DNA from: Glomus cerebriforme
Taxonomy: Eukaryota; Glomeromycota; Glomeromycetes; Glomerales; Glomeraceae
Reading direction: 5' to 3'
Assembly (NCBI GenBank): GCA_003550305.1
Contig: QKYT01000220.1
Coordinates: 61,103-125,102 of the forward strand
Length of the DNA: 64,000 nucleotides
Made by a program: the position numbers and the translations under genes. Below, in pieces: positions 25,387 to 38,424 of this stretch. Positions within the stretch are counted from its first letter, which is position 1. Each line of letters begins with the position of its first letter. The notes beneath the pieces were generated by a model. The model did not search any database. It saw only the letters and a program-made list of their open reading frames with translations, and was not told the DNA's origin.

Positions 25387-26848
25387 TTTTCAATTGAATT
25401 TTTTTTAAAACTGAAAAAATCAAGTTTATTTACAGATTTTTTGGGACTTATCAGGGTACTATGTTCAAAAGGATGATCGGAGGATACTATATAAATGGTA
25501 ATAAACAAACCGAATGCTTGATGAACCGGAACTAGCCTTAAAGCTTTAAGCCGAAACTTTTTTTTTTGGAACCAAATCTTATATACTAAAATACCGAATT
25601 TATTAGTAAAGTCTCCGGAACAGGACCAGAAACTCTATATAAAGGTTAAAGGTTACTGGTAAGATGTTATATTGGTTAAGATAACAAATCACATGATCAG
25701 TAGATTATCAGTCATCTGTTAAAACAAAAAAATATAATTCTGCACGTCTGGAATGTGTGCCAGGTTAGTGGCGCAGCAATTTTCAATTGTTATAAAAAAT
25801 GTTAAAAAACTCCCAAAATCCTAAATGTGACTGTATTTTTAGTCGCTCTGCGAGTTTACTTAAAGGCCAGAAGGGGGTTTTAAAAGTCGTTTTTGACTTT
25901 ATATATATAAAAAAATAAAAAAATCCCTCTTTGCCGATTATTTCCAAAAATGGTTAGATTAATTTTAACGAAAAAAAAGTGTTTTATTGAAATAAGTCAA
26001 ATACGACCTCAAAATCACCTTTGCTACTCTAAGTAAACTTGCAGAGCGGGCAAAAATACACATATTACATGTTTTTTTAAAGCTTTATATCATATATATT
26101 TTTAAGCTATAAATATTAAACTGTTGACGTAACTTATAATAAAATAGTAAAATATCACGATGTTTATTTATAAAAATGTATCATTGATAATTATCTTTGA
26201 TTTTGGCATGTGAACTAGCTCCGGACTTCACCGTTCCCTAGTATTTAGTATTAGTTTTCGAATTTATTAATAATACGAAATGTGTGTTTTATTCTGGAAT
26301 GTTCGAAAATGGACCAACGGTCACTTGTTTCAGAAAATTTATGAGCTTTGACATCATGTTTAATTTTTTTGTTTTGTAATTCTGGCCGAACTTAACTTAA
26401 TTCTGGCCTGATCAAAATTACTTAAATACCCTGTCATACCGGCAAGCCGACAAATTTTGTCAGATGTCCCGTGACTTTAGGATTTAGCTGTAATCACATT
26501 CCCAAGCAAATTCACAAATTTTTTATCAAAGTGGATTAAGTTGGTTTCGTCGGATTTTGTTCCCAGTGCGGGCGAGGCAGTTTTTTTCTTTTTTCTCTTT
26601 ATGTAACTTTATATATATACTTTGTAGTTACAATCTTATTAATAAAATTGAAGTAAAATCCTTGAATTAAAAAAAAAAATTTTTTATCAAAGATGTACCC
26701 CTCGGTGATATCATAATATAACACGATTCAATTTTTATTAAATTCGAAGGGCTAATTTGTATTTATTTTTATGATGATTTTTTTATCGGTAACAAAAATA
26801 TTTTATTTCAATTTATTTCATCAAATGTAAAAATGTTGATTAGAATCA
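25387..26848. other. 1.46 kb spacer with a foldback element
   Basis: Lies upstream of the oxidase start and downstream of the small repeat-protein gene. It contains the foldback element at 25832-26060. Otherwise it is AT-rich, with two near-repeats of AATTCTGGCC (about 26380 and 26399). No gene is seen. Confidence 0.45.
25832..26060. mobile_element. Short foldback (MITE-like) element, 229 bp
   Basis: Arms of about 68 bp face each other: left 25832-25899, right 25994-26060. The best conserved part is CGCTCTGC(G/A)AGTTTACTTA, with TGTATTTTT just outside and GTCGT(T/A)TTTGACTT just inside. Overall identity between arms is roughly 75-80% by eye. The loop is AT-rich with no ORF. The structure is that of a foldback or MITE remnant. 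Its family is unknown. Confidence 0.6.
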
Positions 26849-27358
26849 TTATTTTTTGTCTTCTTCAGATTTTTGGTCTTGAACTTTATCGGTCATAGCA
26901 ATTTTAGCGGATTGGATAGTTCCTAATAATGTATCCTATTTATTTATTTTTTTTTAAAAAAAAAATTACGATTAGTTAAAAAATTTGGAAAACTTGTACT
27001 GAGTGATACTATACCTTAGCAGCAGTATATACGTTTTCTAGAACGCCAGTAACATATTCAGAAGTATTTTTAGGTTGTGGTTGAGATTTAATAGGATCTT
27101 CTAAATAAAAATAAAATGTTAATTTTTTGGTTTATTACGAAAGAAAAATTTTGAAAATAAAATTATATACAAACTTTGTATATTATCAGGGATGACACCT
27201 ACACCATCGAGTGCAGTACTTCCTTTGTGTGGATCAACATGAGCAGTATTTTCATCAAGTTTTTTTCCTGTAGGATTCGTACCTACACCATCTAGTGCAC
27301 TTGAACCTTTTGTTGCGATATGTGCAGTATTCTCATTCACTTTATCAACTGAAGACAT
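26849..27358 (-). CDS. Small hydrophilic protein with a twofold internal repeat
   Basis: About 115 residues from three exons, start ATG ending at 27358. The N-terminal half holds two copies of one unit: ENTAHIATKGSSALDGVG with a Pro-containing spacer, then ENTAHVDPHKGSTALDGVG. The second half reads EYVTGVLENVYTAAKDTLLG and ends in a Lys/Asp/Glu-rich tail (QDQKSEEDKK). It has no signal peptide or membrane segment. The helical Ala/Lys/Thr-rich C-terminal part recalls stress-related hydrophilic (LEA-like) proteins, but I do not recognise a named family and assign no function. Clean introns and codon use like the neighbours support a real gene. Confidence 0.7.
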
Positions 27359-27617
27359 TTTTTGTTTATATATATTTTTTTCGAATTAAAACTATTTATA
27401 TAAGTTTTAATATTTTAAATGATATCATAATGATTCATCGAAACATTTAGCTCAACATTATGTCATAGCTGATAGATTATTAACTGCTGCGGTTAATTTA
27501 AAATGAGTGGTGATGTCATAGCTTTAGTAAATTTTCTCTATTTATTGTTTAGACTTTTTACGGATATACTTGTCCCTATCCTGTTCTAATTATACATATA
27601 TATATTAGAAAAAGAAG

Positions 27618-29582
27618 TTAGTTATCGCACTTTTTTTCTACAATTCCTTTCCCGTAATCATCATATTCTTTACGCGAAATCCACAATTGATGAAACGTTC
27701 CTAATGATGAAAGGATGGATCCACCCAACCAACTACTACACTTGCGTTCAATAGTGTTACCCGCAGCATAGAGTTTGATTTTCGGCTAATTCAAATTAAA
27801 ATGTTAAAATATTAAAATATTACTATGAAAGAATTAGAATAATAATAATATTTTTTTTTTTTACCCCTGGAGCCATATTGGATAATTCATGATTTACACG
27901 ATCAGCGAAACCAGGTAATAAAGTTGTAGCTCCAGTCAAAATAATGTTATTCAACAAATTTGGTCGAACATCAATATCACAGACACAAATACTTTGATGA
28001 ATCATTTGAGGTATCCCCAGTAATGCAGAAGTATCAAAGTTACCATCTTGAGGCTAAAATTAATATAGTTTGTTCGGTTGAAATAATCTGGTCAACAATG
28101 TATTAAAAAATTATCTTGTAACCTAAAATTTACCTGCGATATAAATCTTGGATCAAATAAAATCTCTGGTACATTAAAACGTAGAGTACTGATCGATGTA
28201 TTAAATCCATCAGGAAATTCAAAATATTTCATCGGTCGTGAGTTAATTGATCTAAAACAAAAAAAAAATTATTATGATATGCAATTAGGTTTCTGCTATT
28301 TAGTGATAAATTATTCTAATATTTATTATTAAAATATAGTTGCTATATAAACTTACTGATCATTGTATGTGACTTCAGATACTTGACACACAGATTCTTT
28401 GAATTCTTGCATTATTTTCTATATGAATATATTCGCTGATGAAACGATCAATTCTCATCAATTTTGATTAATAATTTGCAGTCTGCTATCATCTTACCAT
28501 TTGCATGTACTTGTGATAACTACTTGTTGTGTTTGGTCGTTCTTTAAATTCGACGTTTGCGGGTTGGTCTGGATCTACGCTAGTTTTCTTTGCAATCATA
28601 TAATGTGGTACAACATTGATATCTAATCTCTGTAGTCGTTGTAAAAGTTGTTCAGATAAAAAGTCACCAGCGATTGGTTGTTTATAAATGCCTAAAAATG
28701 TATTAATAATTATATGAATTTTTGTTCAAACAAAAATGTAATAATGAAAATAAATGTGCAAACCTTTTTTAATTACATAGCCATCAACCACTGGTACACA
28801 ACTCGTACTGCTTGCTCCACAATCCATAACTACAGCAGTTGGACGACCAGCTGCAAATCTGAATTATGAATAATGTATTGTAAAGAAACATAATATATGT
28901 GAATTCATAAGAGGTGTTCAATTAAATTTCATAAAGGATACGCTGATAATACTGGATTCTTCGCTACATAAAATGCTAAAGAATTGTATTTCTCAAACGC
29001 AAGTTCTGTAAGTTTCTCCCTAATATCTCTAGTATTCCAAGCACATTCAGTTACAAATATTGGATGTTCTGTTGGATCAATTTGTAAACTTTTATAGAAT
29101 GCATAATCCCAAATCTTTTCTAACGCGTCCCAATCTTGAACTAGAAAACAAAAAAAATAAATCGAAGAGTAACAATTATAAAAGATAAACAATAATAAAT
29201 TATCAACATACTCAATCCATCAATAAGAGGATTTTTGATTTCCATATTCGGTCTCCATGCTGCTACACCCGTATCTCCTATTATGTATTTTTTCTCGACA
29301 TTCTTAATAGGTTTACTTTCAGAAGTGGGAATCGCATCCTCCATTTGAGTATCTGGATCAGGAGGGACTTCCTTTTCCTTTTCAATGTATCCATATGATG
29401 TCGGAAAAACAGCTTTTGGAGTATCTTCGCCAGCATAGCCAGCTCGAGTCCAACACGAGCCTACATCTAAAACAATAGCCGAAACTTCGTCTAATATTGA
29501 AATTTAATTGTTATAATATGAGAAACTAACGTGTTTCTTCGAACTTATTTACAAATACAAACTAACCTCCACCATATGACAT
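27618..29582 (-). CDS. ARP4: Actin-related protein 4 (BAF53-type)
   Basis: Eight or so exons. The first exon encodes only MSYGG plus a split codon. An actin fold follows: [23 protein letters not shown] with [10 protein letters not shown], an Arp4-type insertion ([16 protein letters not shown]), [67 protein letters not shown] and [19 protein letters not shown]. Arp4 is a nuclear subunit of NuA4, SWR1 and INO80 complexes and binds nucleosomes together with monomeric actin. The early insertion and the diverged nucleotide loop separate it from true actin. It shares a 211 bp head-to-head spacer with AK6. Confidence 0.93.
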
Positions 29583-29793
29583 TGTTCGATATTATAAAAA
29601 TTAAAAATAATTACTGAAACGGACGGCCATATATATAAATCTAATCCTAAAAGTTTTGTCATCACATGGTTAATGCCGTGATTGTGACGGGATCACGTGA
29701 CAGATATTTATCCGATAAAAATATCCTGCCTGTATTTTCTCTTTCTTTTTGAGCTGAAAAAAAAAGTGTATATGTATATATTTAAATTTAATT

Positions 29794-30732
<939 letters not shown>

Positions 30733-31103
30733 GACATTATTACTAATAAATATAATTTAATAACTTAAAATTTATTATGAGTTTATATTTAATAATGCGG
30801 CAATTTATATTTTCAAATTTAAATTATGTTTGGTCTAAATTATGAGCAATAAGTTGTAAAATTTCTCTATTAAGTTTAGTTACCGAAGAATAATATTAAG
30901 TTGTGAGAGGATAATACTAAGTTACAGGAAAAGACTTTACCGGATTTTAGCTGAAGTTGGTCGTGATAAAAAATTGGCTGGAGGGGAGATTCAGAAGATA
31001 CGCAACCGTATCCTGGAAGTTAATAATGAGACAATACGACTTCAGATCGAAAGTTGTTTCTATTTTACAATTGTGTTTCTCTTAATCATTTGGGTTCCGG
31101 TTC
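30733..31103. other. Convergent 3' spacer
   Basis: AT-rich spacer between the stop codons of AK6 (+) and the TMEM62-like gene (-). Nothing is recognised. Confidence 0.4.
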
Positions 31104-33597
31104 CTAAAGGTATTTCCGGTACAGTCCATACCATCCCCAAAATGCCCACCATAATGTTTGTACATTCGTCCATATGGCTAAATTTCCATATTGTTTTGCT
31201 AACCTTATCAAAGATGATCCCCTCCATAACCAAAGTGCAAATCCCAAAATCCAATATCTTCTCTTCCATTTTCTTTCCCCCGTAATTACCATAAACCAAA
31301 TTATAACTGCTCCAATTGACCAAACTAATTGGTCTTCTAATGCATATCGCCATGTATCAAATATCGGAAGCCATTGAGAATTAAGTTGAATTCCAAACAA
31401 CCAAAATAGTCCAGTTCCATCATCTCCTTCTTCAACAGCAGATGGTATCATATTTCCCATAAACCATGGAAGTGTAATTGATGATAGAAGATAAAAATAA
31501 AGCGTATAAAAGAAAATAGGTTGTGATGCTAATAGAAATGTTTTTCTAAAATATGATTGAATAAAAGTTTTTGGAGAAATGTGGTATGATACAAGTAGTA
31601 GTGGATGATGTGGATGGAATGTAACGTAAAGTTTCGTAAAAAGCATGTTTAAAGTTGTAAACGAATGTCCAAAAATATAAGTAGTTTGAATCTATGCAGT
31701 GAAAATTTTGCGATAAATAAATAGGCATATATGTTAAACTAAATTCAAATGTAAATTGCAAACTTACTACTAAAGCCCAATCGAGACCGATCAAAAATTC
31801 ACTTATACCACCTCGCATGTCACTTCTTTCTCCATCAACGCGGAATATCACCTTACTTTCTCCCTTTTGTCCCATTTTATCACGTGCTTTTACAACAATA
31901 TAATGTTCTTTACTATCATCAAATTGTTTAGGATTCCATGGTGATACCCAAAGTGGGATATAGTCTTTATCCTCTTTCGAATTGCCTCTGTAAATAACCT
32001 GTTCATTATGCTTTTTTCCATCCAAAAATATTTCAATCTCCTCAATATCATGATCTGACCATATTAATAATCTCACGTGGGAACTATCTTTAATTCTATT
32101 TACGGGTTCATGATATTTCATTAAATATCTTGAATCTTTTGGATTTGTCACCAAAATCACTGGAGGAAAAGCTATTTTTTCTGGTAATACCGAAAATCCT
32201 GGTGCAGATGGTGGTGGTATCTTCAACGGAATTTCGTTCAATGGTAATTCTATATCTGCAAAACTTACAAGATCGTGATCAATTGCAAGAATACGATAGA
32301 TAGCATTAACTTTCATGTCTGCTAATTCCAACTCTAAATAATGAGTTGGTTGATATGTTTGTAGCTTATCTCCCAAACCTATATAGATAAGTATGATAAG
32401 AATTTTATGATAGGGTAAATTATAAACCGGACGATCAAACTTTATATTTTGCTTACCCCAAGCTAGTTTATGTAAATGACCGCACATATAAACACTAATG
32501 TATCTTGATATATCGTTAAATGTTTCACCTTTTGAGGTTTTTCCATATAATGTTGTCGCAGTTGGATAATGTGCAAGCTAATGGAAAATATATATGATTT
32601 TTTAAATAAATGTATTAAGGTACATTTACTCTTAATATTATTACTTACAAGGAATGTGTGATTGGAAAACAATGACGCATTAGATAATTTATTAGCCAGT
32701 CGATCCATGTCATCCGTCTCATAATAACCGAAAAAGTTAAAAGGTCGAGCTACTCCCGCTTTAGGACTTTAATAGAAATAGCAATTATGTATAAAAATTA
32801 AATTTAGTATTGAATGTATATAAAACACATTCTACATTAAGTACTTACCAGGCATCAATTCCGACAAATCTATAACGACCAAAATCCTTTTCGACCATAA
32901 AGTCGAAGCCTTGTTGTTTTTCTACGCCATACTTTTTATACATATTTTGTTCACTTCCCCATGATCCTACGTTGAAACAATCATGGTTTCCACGCAGATC
33001 ATGCCAGAATCCCGGCCGATTAAGAGCACCTGATTCCTATGTAATTATAAGTTAAATGTTGATAGATCAGCAACGCTAGTTAAAATTAGGCTAAGTACCT
33101 GCAATGCAGTCTGATATGTAACCCATTCGTCAATGAATTGTCGTGAAGTTACAAAATGTTCATCCTTGGCGTCAGTCAAATCACCAGTGACTAAAACGAA
33201 TGCAGGTGACCGAATCACAGGGAGTACTGTCGCAAGGAAATGTAAAAAATGTGAAGTACCGCCAGTTTTCTGAAATTTCGATATATGCAGGTCGGAAATC
33301 TAAATAGTGATCCAACTTCAATAAAAGTTTGTCATTAAAAGAAACAGAAAACTTTAAATAGTATACCTGCATAAAATAAAGTAGATTATCTCTTCTGTCA
33401 CCCATGGTGATATTATCGAACCTCTGTAAAACCGGATCAGTACTTGTCAAAGGCGAAGTATGTGATACATCTTGACTCTCCTTTTCGCTTACATTTATAA
33501 AAAGCGAAGAAGTTGCTTTTCTATGTAAGTGATATGCGCGAAACCAACAGAATAGTGTTAAAGGAATCAGTAAAATTGGTAATAAAGTTCCACGCAT
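31104..33597 (-). CDS. TMEM62-like membrane metallophosphoesterase
   Basis: Large protein of about 700 residues. The N-terminus has a signal-anchor helix (LLPILLIPLTLFCWFRAY). The calcineurin-like phosphoesterase domain shows all metal motifs in order: SDLHISKF, VTGDLTDAKDE, LRGNHDCFNVG, LAHYPT and CGHLHKLAW. A beta-rich region follows (Ig-like, with RLLIWSDHDIEEIEIFLDG). The C-terminal part is a polytopic membrane domain of about six or seven helices, tryptophan-rich near its end (WTNVQTLWWAFWGWYGLYR). This layout is that of TMEM62 and related eukaryotic proteins, whose substrate is not established. The catalytic domain is expected on the luminal or outer face. The start at 33597 is the only ATG giving the signal anchor. 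Confidence 0.88.
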
Positions 33598-34019
33598 TAT
33601 TTTTTGTTATAAACCCCTCAATTTTTAGTTTAGCGAGCTTTTTTATATGATCCATTACTGCAACTAAAAATTCAAAAAAAAAATTTTATCTGGTCAAGTG
33701 ATACAAATTAAACGGAAAACACTTTTCCGCATAAAGAAATGAATAATGGAATATTTCTAGATTTGATAGAAGCTACATCTTTGGAAAACAAAATCGCATG
33801 ACATGTGACACTATGAAGAAACCAATTAAATACACTTTAAATACCAATATATTTACACTGTCAGTGTTTCCTTCCTATTTGTCCAGACGTCTGAATCACG
33901 TGATTAAGTTATAAGTTTTTAAAAATGTGGCGGACTTGCGTTGTTACAGTATTTAAAATTTCCCTTTATTTTTACTACATTCACAATTTTTTCGTTCATT
34001 TTTCCCCCTTTTTTTTAAG
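33598..34019. other. Divergent spacer
   Basis: 422 bp between the TMEM62-like start and the voltage-sensor-like gene start. It holds the palindromic word AATCACGTGATTA near 33894-33906, a possible bHLH-type (CACGTG) site. Nothing else is recognised. Confidence 0.4.
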
Positions 34020-35021
34020 ATGTCGGCTGCTGATACCACCGTTCTTGTCGACGAGCGAGAAACTTCAAACTCACCGTAAGTTCTATTATTTCCTTAGAAT
34101 AAGCTCGTCTTATCTTCGTTTTTTATTCTGATCAAATTAAATTTTTAATTTTGAAATGTAAAAGAATTACACCCCGTACGCAATATTCTCTATCGAGAGG
34201 AGAAATTGTTCATGGAATAGCTAATAGAATTATATATTCAAGGTTTTATACCCGGTTGTATCTAGGAATGGTTGTGCTGAGTTTGGTTTCTTTATTTCTG
34301 GTTGGTTAATTTCGGTTTATTTTCCGTTAATAAAATCAAATACAATGAATTAATTTAAACTTTTCGATCCGATTTTTAATGAAGTCGTTAGCGGAGGAAT
34401 GGTATGTTTATATTCAACTTAATTTTATTTAGAAAATCGATTATATCAATTAATTTTGTTTTTTTTATAAATAGTCAAACAACAGTATTTCTCATTCTTG
34501 AAGTTATAATTAACACAGTAATGATAGTAGAAGTTATAACACGATTCTTAGCATTAGGAAAGGTTTGTAAATTTATCTGTCGTCTTTCTTCTAATTATAG
34601 TTGCAATGTATAAAAAATGATTTTCTTTCATTATAGTTATTCTGGAAGTCTATATTCAATGTAATCGATATAATTCTTGTAGTTTTATGTATTACTACAT
34701 TATTATTTATTATAAATGGTGGATGCTCTCATAAAGGAGAAGAAGTATTTGATTTAATTTTATTGGTTTTAAGAAATGTTATACAAGGCGCAAGGTTGAT
34801 TATAATTTTAAGAAAGTAAGTCGAGCGATTTAAATTATATATTTTTTTGGAAAAAAAAATATAAATATTTATTTTTTTTTGTTTGAAATAGGAATGAGAA
34901 GAATAGGAAGGCTCGAACAATAGATTTCACTAATGTTAGAGCCCCAAGTGTTTCAATGGACGTTGATTCAATGGGTCATGGAGCATTTTTATCGGACAAT
35001 GAAGTTGACGATATTTTTTAA
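34020..35021 (+). CDS. Stand-alone voltage-sensor-like (S1-S4) membrane protein
   Basis: About 200 residues from five exons. After a soluble N-terminus come four putative helices. S1 is around YTRLYLGMVVLSLVSLFL. S2 is VFLILEVIINTVMIVEVITRFLALG, with the acidic residue and the E-x-x-x-R-x-x-A-L-G end usual in cation channels. S3 is FWKSIFNVIDIILVVLCITTLLFI, with the conserved N-x-x-D. S4 is LLVLRNVIQGARLIIILRK. A short cytoplasmic tail ends EVDDIF, with no S5-pore-S6. It is thus a voltage-sensor domain alone, as in Hv1 proton channels or phosphatase-less VSD proteins. The S4 arginines are spaced 7, 6 and 1, not every third residue, so voltage sensing is uncertain. The gene stop precedes ZNG1 by about 100 bp (convergent). 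Confidence 0.75.
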
Positions 35022-35117
35022 TTGAAAAATAAAAAAAGTTCCATCATTCACTTTATTTTCCTCAATTTTATTATATCCTTTTCCTAAACAAATAAAATTC
35101 TAATGTTTGATAATAGA

Positions 35118-36887
35118 TCAAGACCAATTCATACAATCCCATAAAGATTGTTTTAATTTTTGATAATCCAAATTTTTTCCAATGATAACTAATTTATCTT
35201 CAATTATTTCATCATTATTAGACGAAGGAACTTGTTGTAAATCATATAATTCTTGAACCCCCTGAATTATAATTCGTGAATCTGGATTTGAAATTGGAGT
35301 TAGAATACCTTTAAGTCTTAGAATCGTAATTTTATCAGAGAAAGTAGTTGAAATAGTTTTTTCCCATAATAACCATTGTACCCAACGTTCTATTTTTGGC
35401 ATATCAATAGTTTTTACAGGAAATTCTGATAAGCATATTGTTCTTACATCCTTTAAAAAGACTTAATGTTAGAAAATGTAGAATATATATTTTATTATTA
35501 TAAATATAAAGTAAAAATGGCATACTTCTTCTATATGATGATTGGATTGTGTTGTTGGCTCTAAAGTATTTACTTCTGGATTTAATGTTAGAACTTGTTT
35601 AGCATCAAAAGCATGTATATCTAATATGAAATTTAATGGAACTCTAAATATCCGAAACAAAAGGATAATATTAGATTATAATATTATAATTAATAATTGG
35701 AAAAATATTTTAAGCACGACTTCGTAATAAATACCTTGACTTTTCTGTTCTTAATATATTTGCAGCGGAATTAATTAATCTAATAATATTGTTAGCAAAA
35801 TTCATAATTTAATATAAAGAGTCAAACAGTTATATTTACCTTATTTGTTCTTGTATAGTGTTTAACGTTGATGATGTAACTAAGTCTATCTTATTAATTA
35901 TTATTCTATCTGCTATTGCTATTTGTCTTTAAATTAAAACATAGTGTTAATTTAACAAAAAATCAATATTATATAAAGCTATCATTTTATAAATTTACCT
36001 TACTGCTTCGTTAATTGATTCGTCTTTCTTTTTTTCTAACAAATACTTAATAAAATCGAAGATAAATAAATATATATAAAATACATTTTCCCTTACCAAT
36101 ATTCATAACTCACTTGTTGAATATACTTAGCATCCACTAATGTTATTATACCATCCAAATATACGTCACTGCCTAAATCATCATCTAACCAAAACATTGA
36201 AGCTATTGGACCTGGATCTGCTAATCCTGTTGTTTCTAATAAAATATAATCAAAACTTCCTTTCTTTTGCATTAAATTTTCAATAGCTTTAACTCCATTA
36301 TCTCTATTGATATAATTAAAAGGTTTATTACAGAGAACTGCTGTATATTGAGAAAAAAAAAGTTTTTATAATCTTTTTTTTTTGATAAACTTACTTGACA
36401 GAACAGCATAAACAACCATTTTTTAATTCTAACCATTCTTCAAATAAATCTCCATCCTGACTTATTGATAATAATTTTTCTATTCCACTACCTTATAAAC
36501 AAAAAAAAAAATATCTATTATTAAATATTATTATAAAACAAAGAAATAAATTCAATAGTATACTTACTTTCTCCAAATTCATTTAATACTACTGCGATCT
36601 TCTTACCATGTCGCTCTGTTAAAATGTAATTGAGTAAAGTTGTTTTACCCGAACCAAGGAAACCAGTAACTATTGTTATTGGAACTTTTAAATCAGGCGT
36701 TTTGTTGTTTCCTTCAATATTTAATTTTTCAATTTCCTGAACAGGATTACTTCTTTAGTACAAGCCAAAGTTAGATTGTATAACCTTTCATAAAAAAAAT
36801 TGATAGCTCAGAGAATATATAAACATACATGCTATTTGTTTCTGGAATTACTTCCACTAGCTCGGGAATTTCTGTGTTTTCTTCCAT
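35118..36887 (-). CDS. ZNG1: ZNG1-type zinc chaperone GTPase (COG0523/CobW family)
   Basis: About eight exons. Walker A reads [13 protein letters not shown]. The metal-binding CxCC motif is NGCLCCSV. Others are [18 protein letters not shown] and the G4 motif INKIDL, with a C-terminal CobW_C domain ([10 protein letters not shown] then VQELYDLQ). At the N-terminus, EIPELVEV resembles the CPELVPI peptide with which eukaryotic ZNG1 (CBWD) docks onto methionine aminopeptidase 1, but its Cys is replaced by Ile. ZNG1 passes zinc to that peptidase in the cytosol. The start (ATG ending at 36887) is supported by this N-terminal peptide. The gene lies 124 bp head to head with the copper-homeostasis gene CUTC. 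Confidence 0.9.
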
Positions 36888-37011
36888 TTGAAAATCGAAA
36901 AAAAAATACTAAGATTGGAATATCATTGGATAGATCGTCATAAATTTGTTTACTTTCTTATAAATAGTCACATGTCATCAGAAAATTGGTTTTTTTAAAA
37001 ATCACTTTACA

Positions 37012-38424
37012 ATGTCAAAGACGACTCCGAAAATTGAGGCATGTACAACGATAATTTTTTTTTAAAAAAAAAACTAATTTATTTATTTATTTATTTTTTT
37101 TTGATAAAGGTGTGTATCGACTCGGTGCAATCCGCTGTAAATGCAGGTACATTATCTCTAGCTTTTCATTTTAATAAATTACTTTTTATTCATCTTTAAT
37201 CATTCAAAAGAAAATGGTAGAGCATCACGTGTCGAATTATGCGACAATCTTATAGAAGGTGGAACTACACCAAGTTCAGGTATTGTATTCTCCTTTACGC
37301 TTATTTCATATAAATATGTATATAAATATTATTCGGCGTAGGAATGATCGCCGCAGTTCTCGAGCGAGTGAAAATTCCTGTCATGGTAAGGAAAATATAA
37401 TATGCATTTATTTTGTACTTTTTTAAAATTGAAGTTCAAGCTATAGCAAATTCGTTTACTTATAGGTTATGATAAGACCAAGGTCTGTTAAATTTAATCC
37501 ATCAAATTTTAACTTTTAAGTTACAAATGGGATACAGTAACCGATATACTGCATAAATTTTAGAGGCGGTGACTTCTGTTATAATGAAGATGAATTTAGA
37601 GTTATGCGCCTAGATATCCAACACGCAAAATTGCTTGGAGCACACGGTGTTGTTTTTGGTATCTTAAATCCAGATGGAAGTGTAGATATTGATAGAGTTT
37701 CCAAGTAAAAGGATTTTTTTTTAATTTATTATTATATAGTATTATTTTGGAATTAATAGACATGCGCGGGATTATAGGTTAGTCGATTTTGCGAACCCTT
37801 TGAAAGGTTAATTTAATTTACTCTCAATTCAGACCTGCTTGAAATTTTCACGAGCTTGTGATTATAAATATTTTTTTCTTTTATAAAAGTAACATTCCAT
37901 AGAGCATTTGATATGACTAATGATCCATTCAAAGCACTTGAAGATATAATTTCGATTGGTGGGATCCAGAGGATTTTAACAAGGTAATGAAATCAGTATA
38001 GTATTTATTTGTGAGTTTTTCTAAAATGGTTTTGTTTATAATTGCAAAGTGGGCATGATAGTACTGTTCTAGAAGGTTTAGATACAATCATTAAATTAGT
38101 AAGGCAAGCAAATGGTCGCATTACAATAATGCCAGGCGGTGGTAAGTTTCAATTCTCAGTGGAAAAATTTTAGGATGTTCAATGACAGATTTTTTGATAT
38201 TTTTAGGCATCCGAGAATCAAATATAGAAAGAATTTTATCCGCTATTGAGTTAAAAGAAATGCACGTATCAGCAAGTGCCGTTATCCCTTCTGTTATGGA
38301 ACACAAAATTTCAACTATACATATGGGTAGAGCTTATTACAATAGCGAATATATGATAAACGGTGTAAGTGAAGAAAAACTTAAAAAAATGATTTCCGCT
38401 GCCAGCAGAGGATCCTTCAAGTAA
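37012..38424 (+). CDS. CUTC: Copper homeostasis protein CutC
   Basis: Ten exons: 37012-37038, 37110-37146, 37211-37279, 37342-37385, 37466-37482, 37564-37704, 37760-37806, 37890-37983, 38050-38141, 38207-38424. They sum to 786 bases, exactly 262 codons. CutC motifs are in place: IEVCIDSVQSAVNA, ASRVELCDNLIEGGTTPS, VMIRPRGGDFCY, VTFHRAFDM, RILTSG and IMPGGGI. It is a TIM-barrel protein implicated in copper handling in cytosol. Two oddities hold up because the total frame closes. The first intron begins with GC (GAG / gcatgt ... aaag) rather than GT, and exon 5 is a 17-base microexon encoding part of the MIRPRGG loop. Length (261) fits the family (about 250-270). Confidence 0.94.
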
